Positions 35,486 through 45,225 of a DNA stretch of 64,000 nucleotides are shown here, in pieces; the first letter of the stretch is position 1, and each line of letters opens with the position of its first letter. The translations under genes were made by a program, and so were the position numbers. This stretch comes from Leucobacter allii. GTDB lineage: Bacteria > Actinomycetota > Actinomycetes > Actinomycetales > Microbacteriaceae. A model generated the notes under the pieces. It was not told where the DNA came from, ran no database searches, and saw only the letters and a program-made list of their open reading frames with translations. The stretch spans positions 2,418,001 through 2,482,000 of the forward strand of contig NZ_CP095045.1 in the NCBI RefSeq assembly GCF_022919155.1, in the 5' to 3' direction.

Positions 35486-37006
35486 ATGATGCGACGTAAG
35501 AACTCCCTGTTCGCCGCGGCGGCCCTCGCGACCGCCGCGCTCCTCGGCCTCGCGGGATGCTCCGCCGGCGCCGGCAGCAGCAGCGGCTCCGGGGGCGAGA
35601 CCCCCACGACCGCGACGATCGCCCTCACGGGCACGCCGACGAACCTCGACTTCACCACGACCGCGGGCTCCGCGATCCCCCAGGCGCTCATGTCGAACGT
35701 CTACGAGGGCCTCGTCGAGCTCGACGACTCCGGCGAGATCGTCCCGCTCCTCGCCCAGGAGTGGAGCGTCAGCGACGACCGCAAGACGTACACCTTCACG
35801 CTGCAGGAGGGGGTCACCTTCTCCAACGGCGCGCCGTTCACCGCCGAGGACGTGAAGTTCAGCTTCGACCGGGTGAAGACCGACTGGGTCTCCAGCCTCA
35901 AGACGAAGATGGACGTCGTCGAGAACGTGGAGGTGCTCTCGGACACCGAGGTCGCCGTGCATCTGAGCACCCCGTCGAACGCGTGGCTCTTCAGCCTCGC
36001 CACGCCGGTCGGCGCGATCTTCACCCCCGAGGGCGTAGACGACCTCGCGAACGCCCCCGTGGGCACCGGCCCCTACGAGGTCGCGTCCTGGACCCCGAAC
36101 GAGAGCATCGTCTTCGAGACCCGCGACGACTACTGGGGCGAGGCCCCCGGCGTCGAGGAGGTCACCCTCAAGTACTTCGCCGACGCCACGGCGACCACCA
36201 ACGCGCTGCAGACCGGCGACGTCGACGCCATCGCGAACCTCCAGGCCCCCGAGCTGCTCTCGAGCTTCGAGGCCGACGACCAGTTCGTCGTCACGAGCGG
36301 CACCTCCAGCGGCGAGGTCTCGCTGTCGATGAACAACCGCGCCGCGCCCTTCGACGACGTGCGCGTGCGCCAGGCCGTGCTCTACGCGCTCGACGAGCAG
36401 GCGATCCTCGACACCGCGTGGAACGGCTACGGCTCGCTCGTCGCCACCTACGCGACGCCGACCGACCCCTACTACGAGGACCTCACGGACGTGTACCCGC
36501 ACGACCCCGAGAAGGCGAAGGAGCTCCTCGCGGAGGCCGGCCAGGAGAACCTGAGCATCACCTTCACCGTGCCGACCCGCCCCTACGCGCAGGCCGTCTC
36601 CGAGATCGTCGTGTCGCAGCTGAAGGACGTCGGCATCACCGCCACGATCGAGTCCGCCGAGTTCCCCGCCGTCTGGCTCGACGAGGTCTTCACGAAGCAC
36701 GACTACCAGATGACGACCGTGCTCGCGGTCGAGGCGCGCGACATCCTGACGGTGTTCAACGACCCCGACTACTACATCGGCTACGACAACTCGAAGATCG
36801 CGCCGATCGCCGCGGAGGCCGACCAGGCCGACGAGGCGGGCTACGTCGAGGGCATGCAGCAGGTCGCCCGTCAGATCGTCGATGACGCCGCCTCGGGCGT
36901 GCTGTTCCTCTTCCCGAACATCACCGTCGCGAAGGCCGGCCTGCAGGGCCTGCCCGAGAACGCGATCGTCGAGGCGCTCAACCTCACCGATCTGAGCTGG
37001 CAGTAA
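35486..37006 (+). CDS. ABC importer substrate-binding lipoprotein, family 5 (peptide type)
   Basis: A 506-residue extracellular binding protein (SBP_bac_5). The signal peptide ends in the lipobox LLGLAGC (Cys25), giving a lipoprotein anchor. Family features include the N-terminal VYEGLVELDDSGEIVPLLAQ, the WTPNESIVFETRDDYWG block and VRQAVLYALDEQAIL. The start is the ATG at 35486 or the next codon; AGGA is just upstream. First gene of the importer operon. Substrate class for the family: peptides, nickel or similar solutes; not determinable here. Confidence 0.9.
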   Translation: MMRRKNSLFAAAALATAALLGLAGCSAGAGSSSGSGGETPTTATIALTGTPTNLDFTTTAGSAIPQALMSNVYEGLVELDDSGEIVPLLAQEWSVSDDRKTYTFTLQEGVTFSNGAPFTAEDVKFSFDRVKTDWVSSLKTKMDVVENVEVLSDTEVAVHLSTPSNAWLFSLATPVGAIFTPEGVDDLANAPVGTGPYEVASWTPNESIVFETRDDYWGEAPGVEEVTLKYFADATATTNALQTGDVDAIANLQAPELLSSFEADDQFVVTSGTSSGEVSLSMNNRAAPFDDVRVRQAVLYALDEQAILDTAWNGYGSLVATYATPTDPYYEDLTDVYPHDPEKAKELLAEAGQENLSITFTVPTRPYAQAVSEIVVSQLKDVGITATIESAEFPAVWLDEVFTKHDYQMTTVLAVEARDILTVFNDPDYYIGYDNSKIAPIAAEADQADEAGYVEGMQQVARQIVDDAASGVLFLFPNITVAKAGLQGLPENAIVEALNLTDLSWQ

Positions 37007-37013
37007 CGGGCGC

Positions 37014-37050
37014 GGGCGTCCGGCGCGGCCCCGCGCCGCGCCGGACGCCC
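37014..37050. promoter_or_regulatory. Strong hairpin between binding protein and permease genes
   Basis: A perfect 15-bp stem (GGGCGTCCGGCGCGG and complement) with a 7-nt loop, no T run. In importer operons such hairpins stabilise the upstream mRNA or reduce read-through, so that binding protein exceeds permease. Confidence 0.55.
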
Positions 37051-37121
37051 GGCCCCGGCCCGCAGGGGCGATCCCGCCCCGCCCCGCCCCACCCCGTTCG
37101 CTCCGTCCCGGAGGACCCCGC

Positions 37122-38069
37122 ATGGCCATACGGATCCTGATCAATCTCGCGAGATTCGCGGTGACCTACGTCGTCGCCACGGTCGTCGTCTTCCTCTTCA
37201 TGCGCCTCATCCCCGGCGACCCCGCCCAGATCGCCCTCGGCGTGAACGCGACGCCGGAGCTGCTCGAGCAGACCCGGCGGGAGTTCGGCACGGACCGGCC
37301 CCTCGTCGTGCAGTACTTCGAGTGGTTCGGCGGCCTGCTCCGCGGCGACTTCGGCACCTCCTACCTCACGCGCACCGACATCAGCCCCATGGTGCTCGAC
37401 CGGGTGCAGGTCAGCCTCATCCTCGTGCTCACGGCGATGGCCGTCGCGCTCCTCGTCGCGATCCCGCTCGGCACCTGGGCCGCCGTGAAGCACCGCAGCT
37501 TCTCCGGCGTCGCCATCGGGCTCGGCTCGCAGATCGGCGTCGCGATCCCCGGCTTCCTCGCCGGCATCCTGCTCGTGATGATCTTCGCCGTGGGACTCGG
37601 CTGGCTCCCCGCCAACGGCTGGACCGCCCCCGCGGAGGACTTCGGCGACTTCCTGCGCCGGCTCATCCTCCCGGTCGTCGCCCTCGCCTCCGTGCAGGGC
37701 GCGATCCTCACCCGCTACGTCCGCTCCGCCGTGCTCGAGGTGATGAGCGAGGACTACCTCCGCACCGCCCGCGCCAAGGGGCTCAGCGCGAACGGCGCGC
37801 TGCTCAAGCACGGCCTGCGCAACGCCGCGATCCCCGTCATCACCGTCACCGGAGTGCAGATCGCGGCGCTCATCATCGGCGCCGTGGTCATCGAGCGCGT
37901 GTTCGTCATCCCCGGACTCGGCTCCATGCTGCTCGACGCCGTCGGCAACCGCGACATGCTCACCGTGCAGTCCGTGGTCATGGTCCTCGTGGCGATCACC
38001 CTGATCCTCAACCTCGTCGTCGACATCCTGTACACGATCATCGATCCGCGACTGCGAAGGAGCGCCTAG
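37122..38069 (+). CDS. ABC importer permease, DppB type
   Basis: A 315-residue permease with six transmembrane segments. The N-terminal region RLIPGDPAQIALGVNATPEL is typical of DppB/OppB, and the cytoplasmic EAA-type loop is seen in RTARAKGLSANGALLKHGLRN. Partner of the DppC-type permease that starts 3 nt after its stop. Confidence 0.9.
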   Translation: MAIRILINLARFAVTYVVATVVVFLFMRLIPGDPAQIALGVNATPELLEQTRREFGTDRPLVVQYFEWFGGLLRGDFGTSYLTRTDISPMVLDRVQVSLILVLTAMAVALLVAIPLGTWAAVKHRSFSGVAIGLGSQIGVAIPGFLAGILLVMIFAVGLGWLPANGWTAPAEDFGDFLRRLILPVVALASVQGAILTRYVRSAVLEVMSEDYLRTARAKGLSANGALLKHGLRNAAIPVITVTGVQIAALIIGAVVIERVFVIPGLGSMLLDAVGNRDMLTVQSVVMVLVAITLILNLVVDILYTIIDPRLRRSA

Positions 38070-38071
38070 CC

Positions 38072-38995
38072 ATGAGCACGCAGCAGATCCCCACGCCGCC
38101 GTCGCAGCCTCCGCGCACCACGGCGATCCAGGCCCCCGGCGGCGCGAGCACGAGCGAGGCCCCCGGCTCCCGTCGGCGGCGGCTCTCCGCCACCCTCACC
38201 ATCGGCCTCATCCTCATCGCCCTCGTCGTGCTCGCCGCGATCGTCTCCTTCGTGTGGACCCCCTACGACCCGGTGCAGGCCGATCCTGCCGCCCGGCTGC
38301 AGGGATCGAGCGCCGCGCACCTCATGGGCACCGACAAGTACGGCCGCGACGTCTTCTCCGCGATGCTCCACGGCGCGCGCATCACCCTCTTCGTGGGCGT
38401 GATCTCGGTCGGCATCGCGATCCTCGTCGGCACCCCGCTCGGCATCCTCGCGGGGATCCGCGGCGGCTGGATCGAGGAGGTCATCATGCGCACCTCCGAC
38501 ATCGCACTCGCCTTCCCCGCCCTGCTCCTCGCGATCATGTTCAGCGCGGTCTTCGGCGCCTCGACGCTCACGGCGATGGTCGCGATCGGCATCGCCACCA
38601 TCCCCGGCTTCGCCCGCGTCGCGCGATCGGGCACGCTGCAGGTGATGACGACCGAGTACGTGCTCGCGGCGCGGGCCGCGAGCCAGTCCCGGTTCCGGAT
38701 CGCCGTGCGGCACGTGCTCCCGAACATCGTCGGCATGGTGGTCGTGCAGTCGTCCGTGTCCTTCGCGCTCGCCGTGCTCGCCGAGGCCGGCCTGAGCTTC
38801 CTCGGGCTCGGCACGCCGCCGCCCACGCCCTCGTGGGGGCGCATGCTGCAGGAGTCCCAGCAGTTCCTGGGCACGCACCCGATGCTCGCGGTGTGGCCGG
38901 GCATCGCCATCGCCATCGCGGTCATGGGCTTCAATCTCCTCGGGGACGGCCTGCGCGACCGCTTCGATCCGAAACTGAACGGGAGCCGCGGCTGA
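38072..38995 (+). CDS. ABC importer permease, DppC type
   Basis: A 307-residue permease with a Pro/Ser-rich cytoplasmic N-terminus (residues 1-40) and five to six transmembrane segments. The MGTDKYGRDVFSAMLHGARI motif and the EAA loop YVLAARAASQSRFRIAVRHV are typical of OppC/DppC. Its stop overlaps the start of the ATPase gene (TGATG). Confidence 0.9.
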   Translation: MSTQQIPTPPSQPPRTTAIQAPGGASTSEAPGSRRRRLSATLTIGLILIALVVLAAIVSFVWTPYDPVQADPAARLQGSSAAHLMGTDKYGRDVFSAMLHGARITLFVGVISVGIAILVGTPLGILAGIRGGWIEEVIMRTSDIALAFPALLLAIMFSAVFGASTLTAMVAIGIATIPGFARVARSGTLQVMTTEYVLAARAASQSRFRIAVRHVLPNIVGMVVVQSSVSFALAVLAEAGLSFLGLGTPPPTPSWGRMLQESQQFLGTHPMLAVWPGIAIAIAVMGFNLLGDGLRDRFDPKLNGSRG

Positions 38996-40911
38996 TGAAC
39001 GACGCACCGAAGACCCCCTCCCCCGCGGATCCCGCGGCCTCCGCGGCCCCGGGCTCCGAGGCCTCGGCGCTGCTGCGCGTCGACGGCCTCACCGTGCGCA
39101 CCGCCGAGCGGACGCTCGTGCACGACTTCTCGCTGCACATGGCGCACGGCGAGCGGGTCGGCCTCATCGGCGAGTCCGGATCGGGCAAGTCGATGACCAC
39201 GACGGCGCTGCTCGGCCTGCTGCCGAACGGCGTCTCGGCCTCCGGATCCGTGCAGCTCGACGGCGTCGAGGGCAACCTCCTCGAGGCCTCCGAGCGGAAA
39301 CTCATGGGGCTGCGCGGCAACCGGATGGCGATGGTGTTCCAGGAGCCGCTGACCGCGCTCAACCCGCTCATGCGGGCGGGCGACCAGGTCGCCGAGATCA
39401 TGCTGCAGCACGGCCTCGCGCCGGGCAAGACGGTGGCCGGGCGGCGCGCGGTGGAGATGCTCGACGCCGTGGGGCTCCCCGACCCCGCGCAGGCCGCGCG
39501 CGCCTACCCCCATCAGCTCTCCGGCGGTCAGCGGCAGCGCGTCATGCTCGCGATGGCGCTCGCGAACGACCCGTCGCTGCTCCTCTGCGACGAGCCGACC
39601 ACGGCGCTCGACGTCACCGTGCAGCGGCAGGTGCTCGACCTCATCCTGGAGCTCGTGCGCGAGCGCGGCACCGGGCTCCTCTTCATCACCCACGATCTCG
39701 CCGTCGTCGCGAACATGTGCACGCGCGTGCTCGTGATGAACCAGGGCGTCATCGTCGAGGAGGGCACGACGGAGGAGGTCTTCACCCGGCCGCAGCACCC
39801 CTACACGCGGGGTCTGCTCGCCGCCTCGGATCTCGACGCCGTGGACGCCCGCGGACGGCTCTTCACCGTCTCGACGGCGCAGGAGTACGTGCCGCCGAGC
39901 GCCGAGGCCCCCGCCGCCGGGGTCGACGAGACGCACGCCGCGGCGCACGAGCGCCTGCTCGCCGCGGAGCACGCGGCCGAGTCGACTGCGGGCGCGGGCG
40001 CGGGCGCGGCCGCGGCTGCGGGCGTCGGCGCGGCTGCATCCGCCGTCGGCGCTGCGTCCGTCGGCGCCGACGGCGATCCGGATCCGCGGCCCGCCGCAGC
40101 CGCGCCCGTGATGCGCGTCACGGACCTCGTGCGCACCTACACCCGCGGGAAGACGAGCCTGTTCAAGCCCGCCCCCGAGGTCCGGGCGCTGGGCGGCATC
40201 TCCTTCGAGGTGCCCGAGGGCGGCAGGCTCGGCGTGGTCGGCGAATCGGGCTCAGGCAAGTCGACGCTGCTGCGCATCCTCGCCGGCCTCGATCAGCCGA
40301 GCTCGGGCAGCGCGGTCGTCGCGGGCAACGAGGTCGCCGGCGCCCGCGAGGCGCAGTTGCGGGCGCTGCGGCAGAACCTGCAGATCGTCTTCCAGGATCC
40401 GATGGGCTCGCTCGATCCGCGCATGACCGTCGAGCAGATCATCGCGGAGCCGCTCCTCGTCCCCGGACGCGGCGAGACCGCCGCCGACCGCAGGCGCATG
40501 GTGGCCGAGATGCTCGAGGCCGTGGGGCTCCCCGCCTCCTCGGCCCAGCGCTTCCCGCACCAGTTCTCGGGCGGGCAGCGGCAGCGCATCTCGATCGCCC
40601 GTGCCCTCATCTGCCGGCCGAAGGTCGTCGTGGCGGACGAGCCCGTGAGCGCGCTGGACGTCTCCGTGCGCGCCCAGGTGCTCAACCTCCTCGCCGATCT
40701 CGTGGACGAGTACGGGCTCACGCTCGTGTTCGTTTCCCACGACCTCAACGTGGTCCGGCACCTGTGCGATTCGGTCATCGTGATGCAGTCGGGCGAGATC
40801 GTCGAGGCCGGCGACACCGAGACGGTGTACCGCGACCCGCAGCACCCCTACACGCGGCGCCTCATCGACTCCTCCCTGACGCTCAGGCAGGAGCTCGCCC
40901 GGAGCGCCTGA
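38995..40911 (+). CDS. ABC importer ATPase, fused DppD-DppF (two nucleotide-binding domains)
   Basis: A 638-residue protein with two ATPase domains. Domain 1 (about 26-300): Walker A GESGSGKSMTT, signature LSGGQRQRVMLA, Walker B LLLCDEPTTALD. Domain 2 (about 380-630): Walker A GESGSGKSTLL, signature FSGGQRQRISIA, Walker B VVVADEPVSALD. The linker between them contains a low-complexity Ala/Gly stretch (GAGAGAAAAAGVGAAAS) from short GC repeats. Energises the permease pair. Confidence 0.92.
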   Translation: MNDAPKTPSPADPAASAAPGSEASALLRVDGLTVRTAERTLVHDFSLHMAHGERVGLIGESGSGKSMTTTALLGLLPNGVSASGSVQLDGVEGNLLEASERKLMGLRGNRMAMVFQEPLTALNPLMRAGDQVAEIMLQHGLAPGKTVAGRRAVEMLDAVGLPDPAQAARAYPHQLSGGQRQRVMLAMALANDPSLLLCDEPTTALDVTVQRQVLDLILELVRERGTGLLFITHDLAVVANMCTRVLVMNQGVIVEEGTTEEVFTRPQHPYTRGLLAASDLDAVDARGRLFTVSTAQEYVPPSAEAPAAGVDETHAAAHERLLAAEHAAESTAGAGAGAAAAAGVGAAASAVGAASVGADGDPDPRPAAAAPVMRVTDLVRTYTRGKTSLFKPAPEVRALGGISFEVPEGGRLGVVGESGSGKSTLLRILAGLDQPSSGSAVVAGNEVAGAREAQLRALRQNLQIVFQDPMGSLDPRMTVEQIIAEPLLVPGRGETAADRRRMVAEMLEAVGLPASSAQRFPHQFSGGQRQRISIARALICRPKVVVADEPVSALDVSVRAQVLNLLADLVDEYGLTLVFVSHDLNVVRHLCDSVIVMQSGEIVEAGDTETVYRDPQHPYTRRLIDSSLTLRQELARSA

Positions 40912-41065
40912 CGGGCGCACCCGGCCCGGCCCCCGCCGCGGCTCCGGGACCGCGGGCTCGCCCGTCCTCCCGCGGCGGCTCAGGGTCAGCAACTCCGGGA
41001 CCGCGACCCCGGGACCGCGACTCCGGGGTCGCCCCCCCGGGACTGCGACTCCGGGACCGCGACTC

Positions 41066-41135
41066 CGGTCGGGGATGCGGCTCCGGTCAGTCCGATTCCG
41101 CCATTCCGATCTCACCGAAGCCGCATCCCCGACCG
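41066..41135. promoter_or_regulatory. Long inverted repeat between importer operon and amidase gene
   Basis: A 17-bp perfect stem (41066-41082 and 41119-41135) encloses a 36-nt loop that itself has weak complementarity. It lies in the 346-bp gap 40912-41257, which holds several near-copies of GACCGCGACTCCGG upstream and no supported gene. It could be a terminator with partial read-through or an mRNA-processing site. Confidence 0.55.
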
Positions 41136-41257
41136 AGCGCACGGCCGCACCGAGCCGATCCGCCGCCCGCCGCATCGCCATCCGCCCGCCCCGCACCGCA
41201 TCCACGACACCGCAGCACCGCACCGACCCCCGACCGACCTCCGACGAAAGGCCCGAG

Positions 41258-42664
41258 ATGACCTCCCCCGAGACCCGCCCCGCATTCCTCGACGCCGGCA
41301 CCCTCGCGGCGCGCTACGCCGACGGGAGCCTCTCCCCCGCCGACGTCGCCGAGGACGTCATCGCCCGGGTCGTCGACCGCGAGCCCGAGCTCAACGCGCT
41401 CTATCTCTTCGACGCCGAGGAGGTGCGCGCCGATGCCGCGGCCTCCGCCGAGCGCTGGCGCTCGGGCGCACCGCTCGGCCCCTTCGACGGGGTGCCCGCG
41501 ACCGTGAAGGAGAACCTCGCGCGCGCCGGCCGGCCGAAGCCCTCGGGCACCGCGATCCCGCACCCGCCGATCGCGGAGCGCAACGCCCCGACGACGGACC
41601 GGCTCCTCGAGGCCGGCGCCGTCATCGTGGGCTCGACGACGATGCCCGACTGGGGCATGCTCTCCTCGGGCGTCTCCAGCCTGCACGGCGTCACGCGCGG
41701 CGCGCTGAACCCCGCGCACACCTCGGGCGGCTCGAGCGCGGGCGCGGGCACGGCGGCAGCCGCGGGCTACGGTCCGTTCCACGTCGGCACGGACATCGGC
41801 GGCTCGATCCGGCTGCCCGGCTCCTGGCAGGGCCTCACGGCCCTGAAGCCGAGCGAGGGGCTGATCCCCCTCGACGTGCCCTACGACGGCCGCGCCGCAG
41901 GCCCCCTCACCCGCACCGCTGCCGACGCGATCCGGCTCATGTCGATCATCGGCCGCCCCGACCCGCGGGACTACCTCACGCGCCCGTACCCCGCGATGGA
42001 GTGGTCGACGGAGCCGCTCGTGCCCGCCGGAATGCGCGTCGCGGTGCAGCTGGACGCCGGATCCGGCCTCCCCGTCGAGGCCGAGACGCTGGCCGCCGTC
42101 GAGCGCGCCGCCGAGCGGTTCGCCGCAGCGGGGGCGGCCGTCGAGCCGCTCGCGCCGTTCGTGGGGACTGCGGTGCTCGACGGCCTCGTCGACTTCTGGC
42201 GCAGCCGCTCCTACGCCGACTACGAGGCGCTGAGCGAGGCCGAGCGCGCCGTCGTGCTGCCCTTCATCGCCGAGTGGTGCCTGGCCGGCGCGGGCTTCTC
42301 CGCCGCGCAGACCGTGCGCAACCGCAACATGATCGACGAGATGGCCAGGCTCACGCGCGCCGCGACCGAGCCCTTCGACCTCGTCCTCTCCCCCGTCACT
42401 CCGGTCGCGGCGTTCCCCGCGGAGGATCCGATGCCCATCACGGATCCGCTCGCGACCATGGGGCACATCTCCTTCACCGTCCCCTATAACATGTCGGGGC
42501 AGCCGGCGGTGTCCATCGGGGCCGGCGTGCAGGCCGACGGCCGCACGATCGGCCTGCAGATCGCCGCCCGGATCGGCGCGGACGATCGGCTGCTGCGCGT
42601 CGCGCGCTGGTTCGAGGAGGTCCGCGGCGAGGACGCCGAGGTCGACTGGTCGCGGATCGACTGA
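41258..42664 (+). CDS. Amidase (amidase-signature family)
   Basis: A 468-residue amidase-signature enzyme. The catalytic Ser-cisSer-Lys triad is present: Lys in TVKENLA (about residue 78), cis-Ser in SGGSSAGAG (about 150) and nucleophile Ser in GTDIGGSIRLPGSW (about 172). Hydrolyses a C-N bond of an amide; the substrate is not known. Same direction as the importer and probably cotranscribed in part, so it may cleave the imported compound. Confidence 0.85.
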   Translation: MTSPETRPAFLDAGTLAARYADGSLSPADVAEDVIARVVDREPELNALYLFDAEEVRADAAASAERWRSGAPLGPFDGVPATVKENLARAGRPKPSGTAIPHPPIAERNAPTTDRLLEAGAVIVGSTTMPDWGMLSSGVSSLHGVTRGALNPAHTSGGSSAGAGTAAAAGYGPFHVGTDIGGSIRLPGSWQGLTALKPSEGLIPLDVPYDGRAAGPLTRTAADAIRLMSIIGRPDPRDYLTRPYPAMEWSTEPLVPAGMRVAVQLDAGSGLPVEAETLAAVERAAERFAAAGAAVEPLAPFVGTAVLDGLVDFWRSRSYADYEALSEAERAVVLPFIAEWCLAGAGFSAAQTVRNRNMIDEMARLTRAATEPFDLVLSPVTPVAAFPAEDPMPITDPLATMGHISFTVPYNMSGQPAVSIGAGVQADGRTIGLQIAARIGADDRLLRVARWFEEVRGEDAEVDWSRID

Positions 42665-42769
42665 CCCCGCGGCGGCCCGTCTCCGGCCCGTCGCCGGCTC
42701 GCGTGCGGGCGACGGCGGCGAGTGCGGCGCGCGACCGCGCGATTGCCCGGCCCGATGGGCACGGATCGT

Positions 42770-42820
42770 CCGGGCGCTGCGGGCGGCCGCAGGAGACGCC
42801 GGCGGCCCCGCAGCGCCCGG
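42770..42820. terminator. Hairpin between convergent amidase and SDR genes
   Basis: A perfect 14-bp stem (42770-42783 and 42807-42820) with a 23-nt loop. Confidence 0.6.
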
Positions 42821-42826
42821 CCCGGC

Positions 42827-43621
42827 TCAGGAGGCCGGGGGCGTGAAGCGCCCGTCGATCGCGGTCCAGCCGCCGTCGACGGTGAGCGTCGATCCCGTCA
42901 CGAAGGAGGAGGCGTCCGACGCGAGGTACACGACCGCGCCCGCGAGCTCGTCGGGGCGCGCCCAACGGCCGAGCGCGGCCTTCTGGGCGTAGGCGCCGTA
43001 CCACTCCTCATTCGCCTTGATCTGGGCGGTGAGCGGCGTCTCGACCACGCCGGGGGCGATGACGTTGATCCGCACCCCCTGGGGTCCGAACTCCGCCGCC
43101 GCGGTCTTCGCGAGCTGCACGAGCCCGGCCTTCGTCGCGGCGTAGACGCCCTGCCCCGGCTCGACGACCTGGGCGCGGATCGAGGCGAAGCCGATGATCG
43201 ATCCGCCGCCGTTCGCGGCGAACCGCGCGCCGAAGCGGCGGATGAGCTGGAAGGAGGCGCGCAGGTTGAGGTTCACGACCCGGTCGAACTCCTCGAAGCT
43301 GTAGTCCTCCATGCGCTTGCGCACGTTCGTCGCCGCCGTGAAGACGAGGGCCGATGCCGAGCCGAAACGCTCGACCGCCGCGTCGACCGCGGCGTCGTCG
43401 AGCACGTTCAGCTCGACGGCCTCCGCGACGCCGCCGTGCTCCGCGATGAGCCCGACCGTCGCCTCGGCCCCGGCGAGCGAGTAGTCGGCCACGACGACGT
43501 GCGCGCCCTGCGCGGCGAGCGCGAGCGCCGACTCGCGACCGATGCCGCTGCCCGCTCCGATCACGACGACAGTGCGGCCGTCGAGGCGGAAGAGCTGCGC
43601 GTAGTCGGGGGCGTGGGTCAT
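42827..43621 (-). CDS. Short-chain dehydrogenase/reductase
   Basis: A 264-residue classical SDR. The cofactor motif is GAGSGIG (residues 23-29); the catalytic Ser is in GFASIRAQ and the YAATK box supplies Tyr and Lys. A C-terminal LTVDGGWT closes the fold. The acid at the end of beta-2 (VVVADYS) points to NAD(H). Runs in an operon after the aldehyde dehydrogenase gene. Confidence 0.88.
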   Translation of the reverse strand: MTHAPDYAQLFRLDGRTVVVIGAGSGIGRESALALAAQGAHVVVADYSLAGAEATVGLIAEHGGVAEAVELNVLDDAAVDAAVERFGSASALVFTAATNVRKRMEDYSFEEFDRVVNLNLRASFQLIRRFGARFAANGGGSIIGFASIRAQVVEPGQGVYAATKAGLVQLAKTAAAEFGPQGVRINVIAPGVVETPLTAQIKANEEWYGAYAQKAALGRWARPDELAGAVVYLASDASSFVTGSTLTVDGGWTAIDGRFTPPAS

Positions 43622-43688
43622 GAGGGGCTCCTTCGGGTGCCGCCGTGGGCGGCTCGGGATCGGTGGGTGCGGATCGGGTGGGGTCGAT

Positions 43689-45161
43689 TCAGCTGCGGGC
43701 CTGCGGGCGGATCATCGCCATGCGGGTCACCGTGAATTCCTCGATGGCGAAGCGCGGGCCCTCGCGTCCGATGCCCGAGTCCTTCACGCCGCCGTAGGGC
43801 ATGATGTCGGATCGGAAGCCGGGGATCTCGTTGACGACGACCCCGCCGACCTCGAGCTGCTCGATCGCCGCGAAGGCGCTCTGCAGGGACGCCGTGTAGA
43901 TGGCGGCCTGCAGTCCGTAGCGGGAGTCGTTGACGAGGGCGATCGCGTCGTCGACCGAATCCACCGTGGTGAGGCAAACCACCGGGCCGAAGATCTCCTC
44001 GCACCAGACGTCGACGTCCGCGGGGACGTCGCCGAGCACGACGGGCGCGAGGTGCGCGGCGCCGGCGTCTCCCGGACCGTCGGTGAGCAGGATCGCCCCG
44101 GCGGCGCGCGCCCGGTCGATCATGGCGCGGATCCGCTCGCCCGACGCGGCGTTGATGACGGGGGCCACGTTCGTCGCGGCGTCGCGAGGATCGCCGACGA
44201 CGAGCTCGGACATGCGCTCGACGAGTCTGGCGGTGAAGCGCTCGGCGATGGGCCGCTCCAGCACGACCCGCTGCACGGAGATGCAGGCCTGGCCGTTGGC
44301 GTAGAAGCCGCCGCGGAGCACGGCGTCGACCGCGGCCTCGAGATCCGCATCCGCTGCGACGATGAAGCCGGTGTTCGAGCCGAGCTCCAGCAGCGCCTTG
44401 CGGGGCGCGGCCTGCTGCGCGATGAGGTGGCCGATCTTCGCCGAGCCGGTGAAGGAGACGACGGCGGCACGCGGATCCCGCACGAGGATCTCGCCGACCT
44501 CGGGGCCGCCGTTGACGAGCTGGACGGCCGCGGCGGTGACGCCGTGCGCGGCGAGCACCTCCCGCGCGATGGCGAGGAGCTCGATCGTGGCGAGCGGCGT
44601 GTTCGGCGCGGGCTTGATGATGACGGGGCAGCCCGCGGCGATCGCCGGGGCGAGCTTGTGCGTCGCGAGGAGGAGGGGGTAGTTGAACCCGGCGATGCCG
44701 ACCACGACGCCCGCGGGCTTGCGCGTGTAGTAGCCGATCATGCCGCGACCGAGCTCCTGCAGATCGAGCGGCACGGTCTCCCCGTGGATGCGCGAGACCT
44801 CCTCGGCGGTCGCCTCGAGCGTGACGATGGTGCGGTTCACCTCGGTGCGGCAGTCGACGCGCGGCTTGCCGGTCTCGAGGATCAGCAGCTCCTCGAGCCG
44901 GGCGGCGGCGTGCCGCACGCGCTCCGTGATGCCCGCGAGGATCGCCTTGCGCTGCGCCGTGGTGAGCGCCGCGAGCTCGGCGCGTGCGGCCTCGGCGGCG
45001 TCGAGGGCGTCGCGCGAGTCCTGCGCCCCGCTCACCGGAGCCGTCGCGACGACGCTGCCGTCGTAGGGGAAGACGATCTCCGCCGAGGCCTCGAGCGCGC
45101 GCCAGCCGTCGCCGATGGGGAGGGCGTTCGCGGGGGCGATGAGATCGAGTGCGTCGGACAT
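43689..45161 (-). CDS. NAD(P)-dependent aldehyde dehydrogenase
   Basis: A 490-residue ALDH-superfamily enzyme. The catalytic Cys is in YANGQACISVQRV (about residue 293) and the catalytic Glu in LLELGSNTGFIV (about 260). The cofactor region VVGIAGFNYPLLLATHKLAP and VVSFTGSAKIGHLIA fit the family. The residue after the glutamate is LGSN, where many ALDHs have LGGK/N, a small difference. Its promoter region contains operator copy 2 (45226). Confidence 0.88.
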   Translation of the reverse strand: MSDALDLIAPANALPIGDGWRALEASAEIVFPYDGSVVATAPVSGAQDSRDALDAAEAARAELAALTTAQRKAILAGITERVRHAAARLEELLILETGKPRVDCRTEVNRTIVTLEATAEEVSRIHGETVPLDLQELGRGMIGYYTRKPAGVVVGIAGFNYPLLLATHKLAPAIAAGCPVIIKPAPNTPLATIELLAIAREVLAAHGVTAAAVQLVNGGPEVGEILVRDPRAAVVSFTGSAKIGHLIAQQAAPRKALLELGSNTGFIVAADADLEAAVDAVLRGGFYANGQACISVQRVVLERPIAERFTARLVERMSELVVGDPRDAATNVAPVINAASGERIRAMIDRARAAGAILLTDGPGDAGAAHLAPVVLGDVPADVDVWCEEIFGPVVCLTTVDSVDDAIALVNDSRYGLQAAIYTASLQSAFAAIEQLEVGGVVVNEIPGFRSDIMPYGGVKDSGIGREGPRFAIEEFTVTRMAMIRPQARS

Positions 45162-45225
45162 GGCGGCTCCCTGGGCGAGGGGCGTGTCGCCGCGCGCTGC
45201 GAGGCACAGCAGGCTTCACGCCGAG

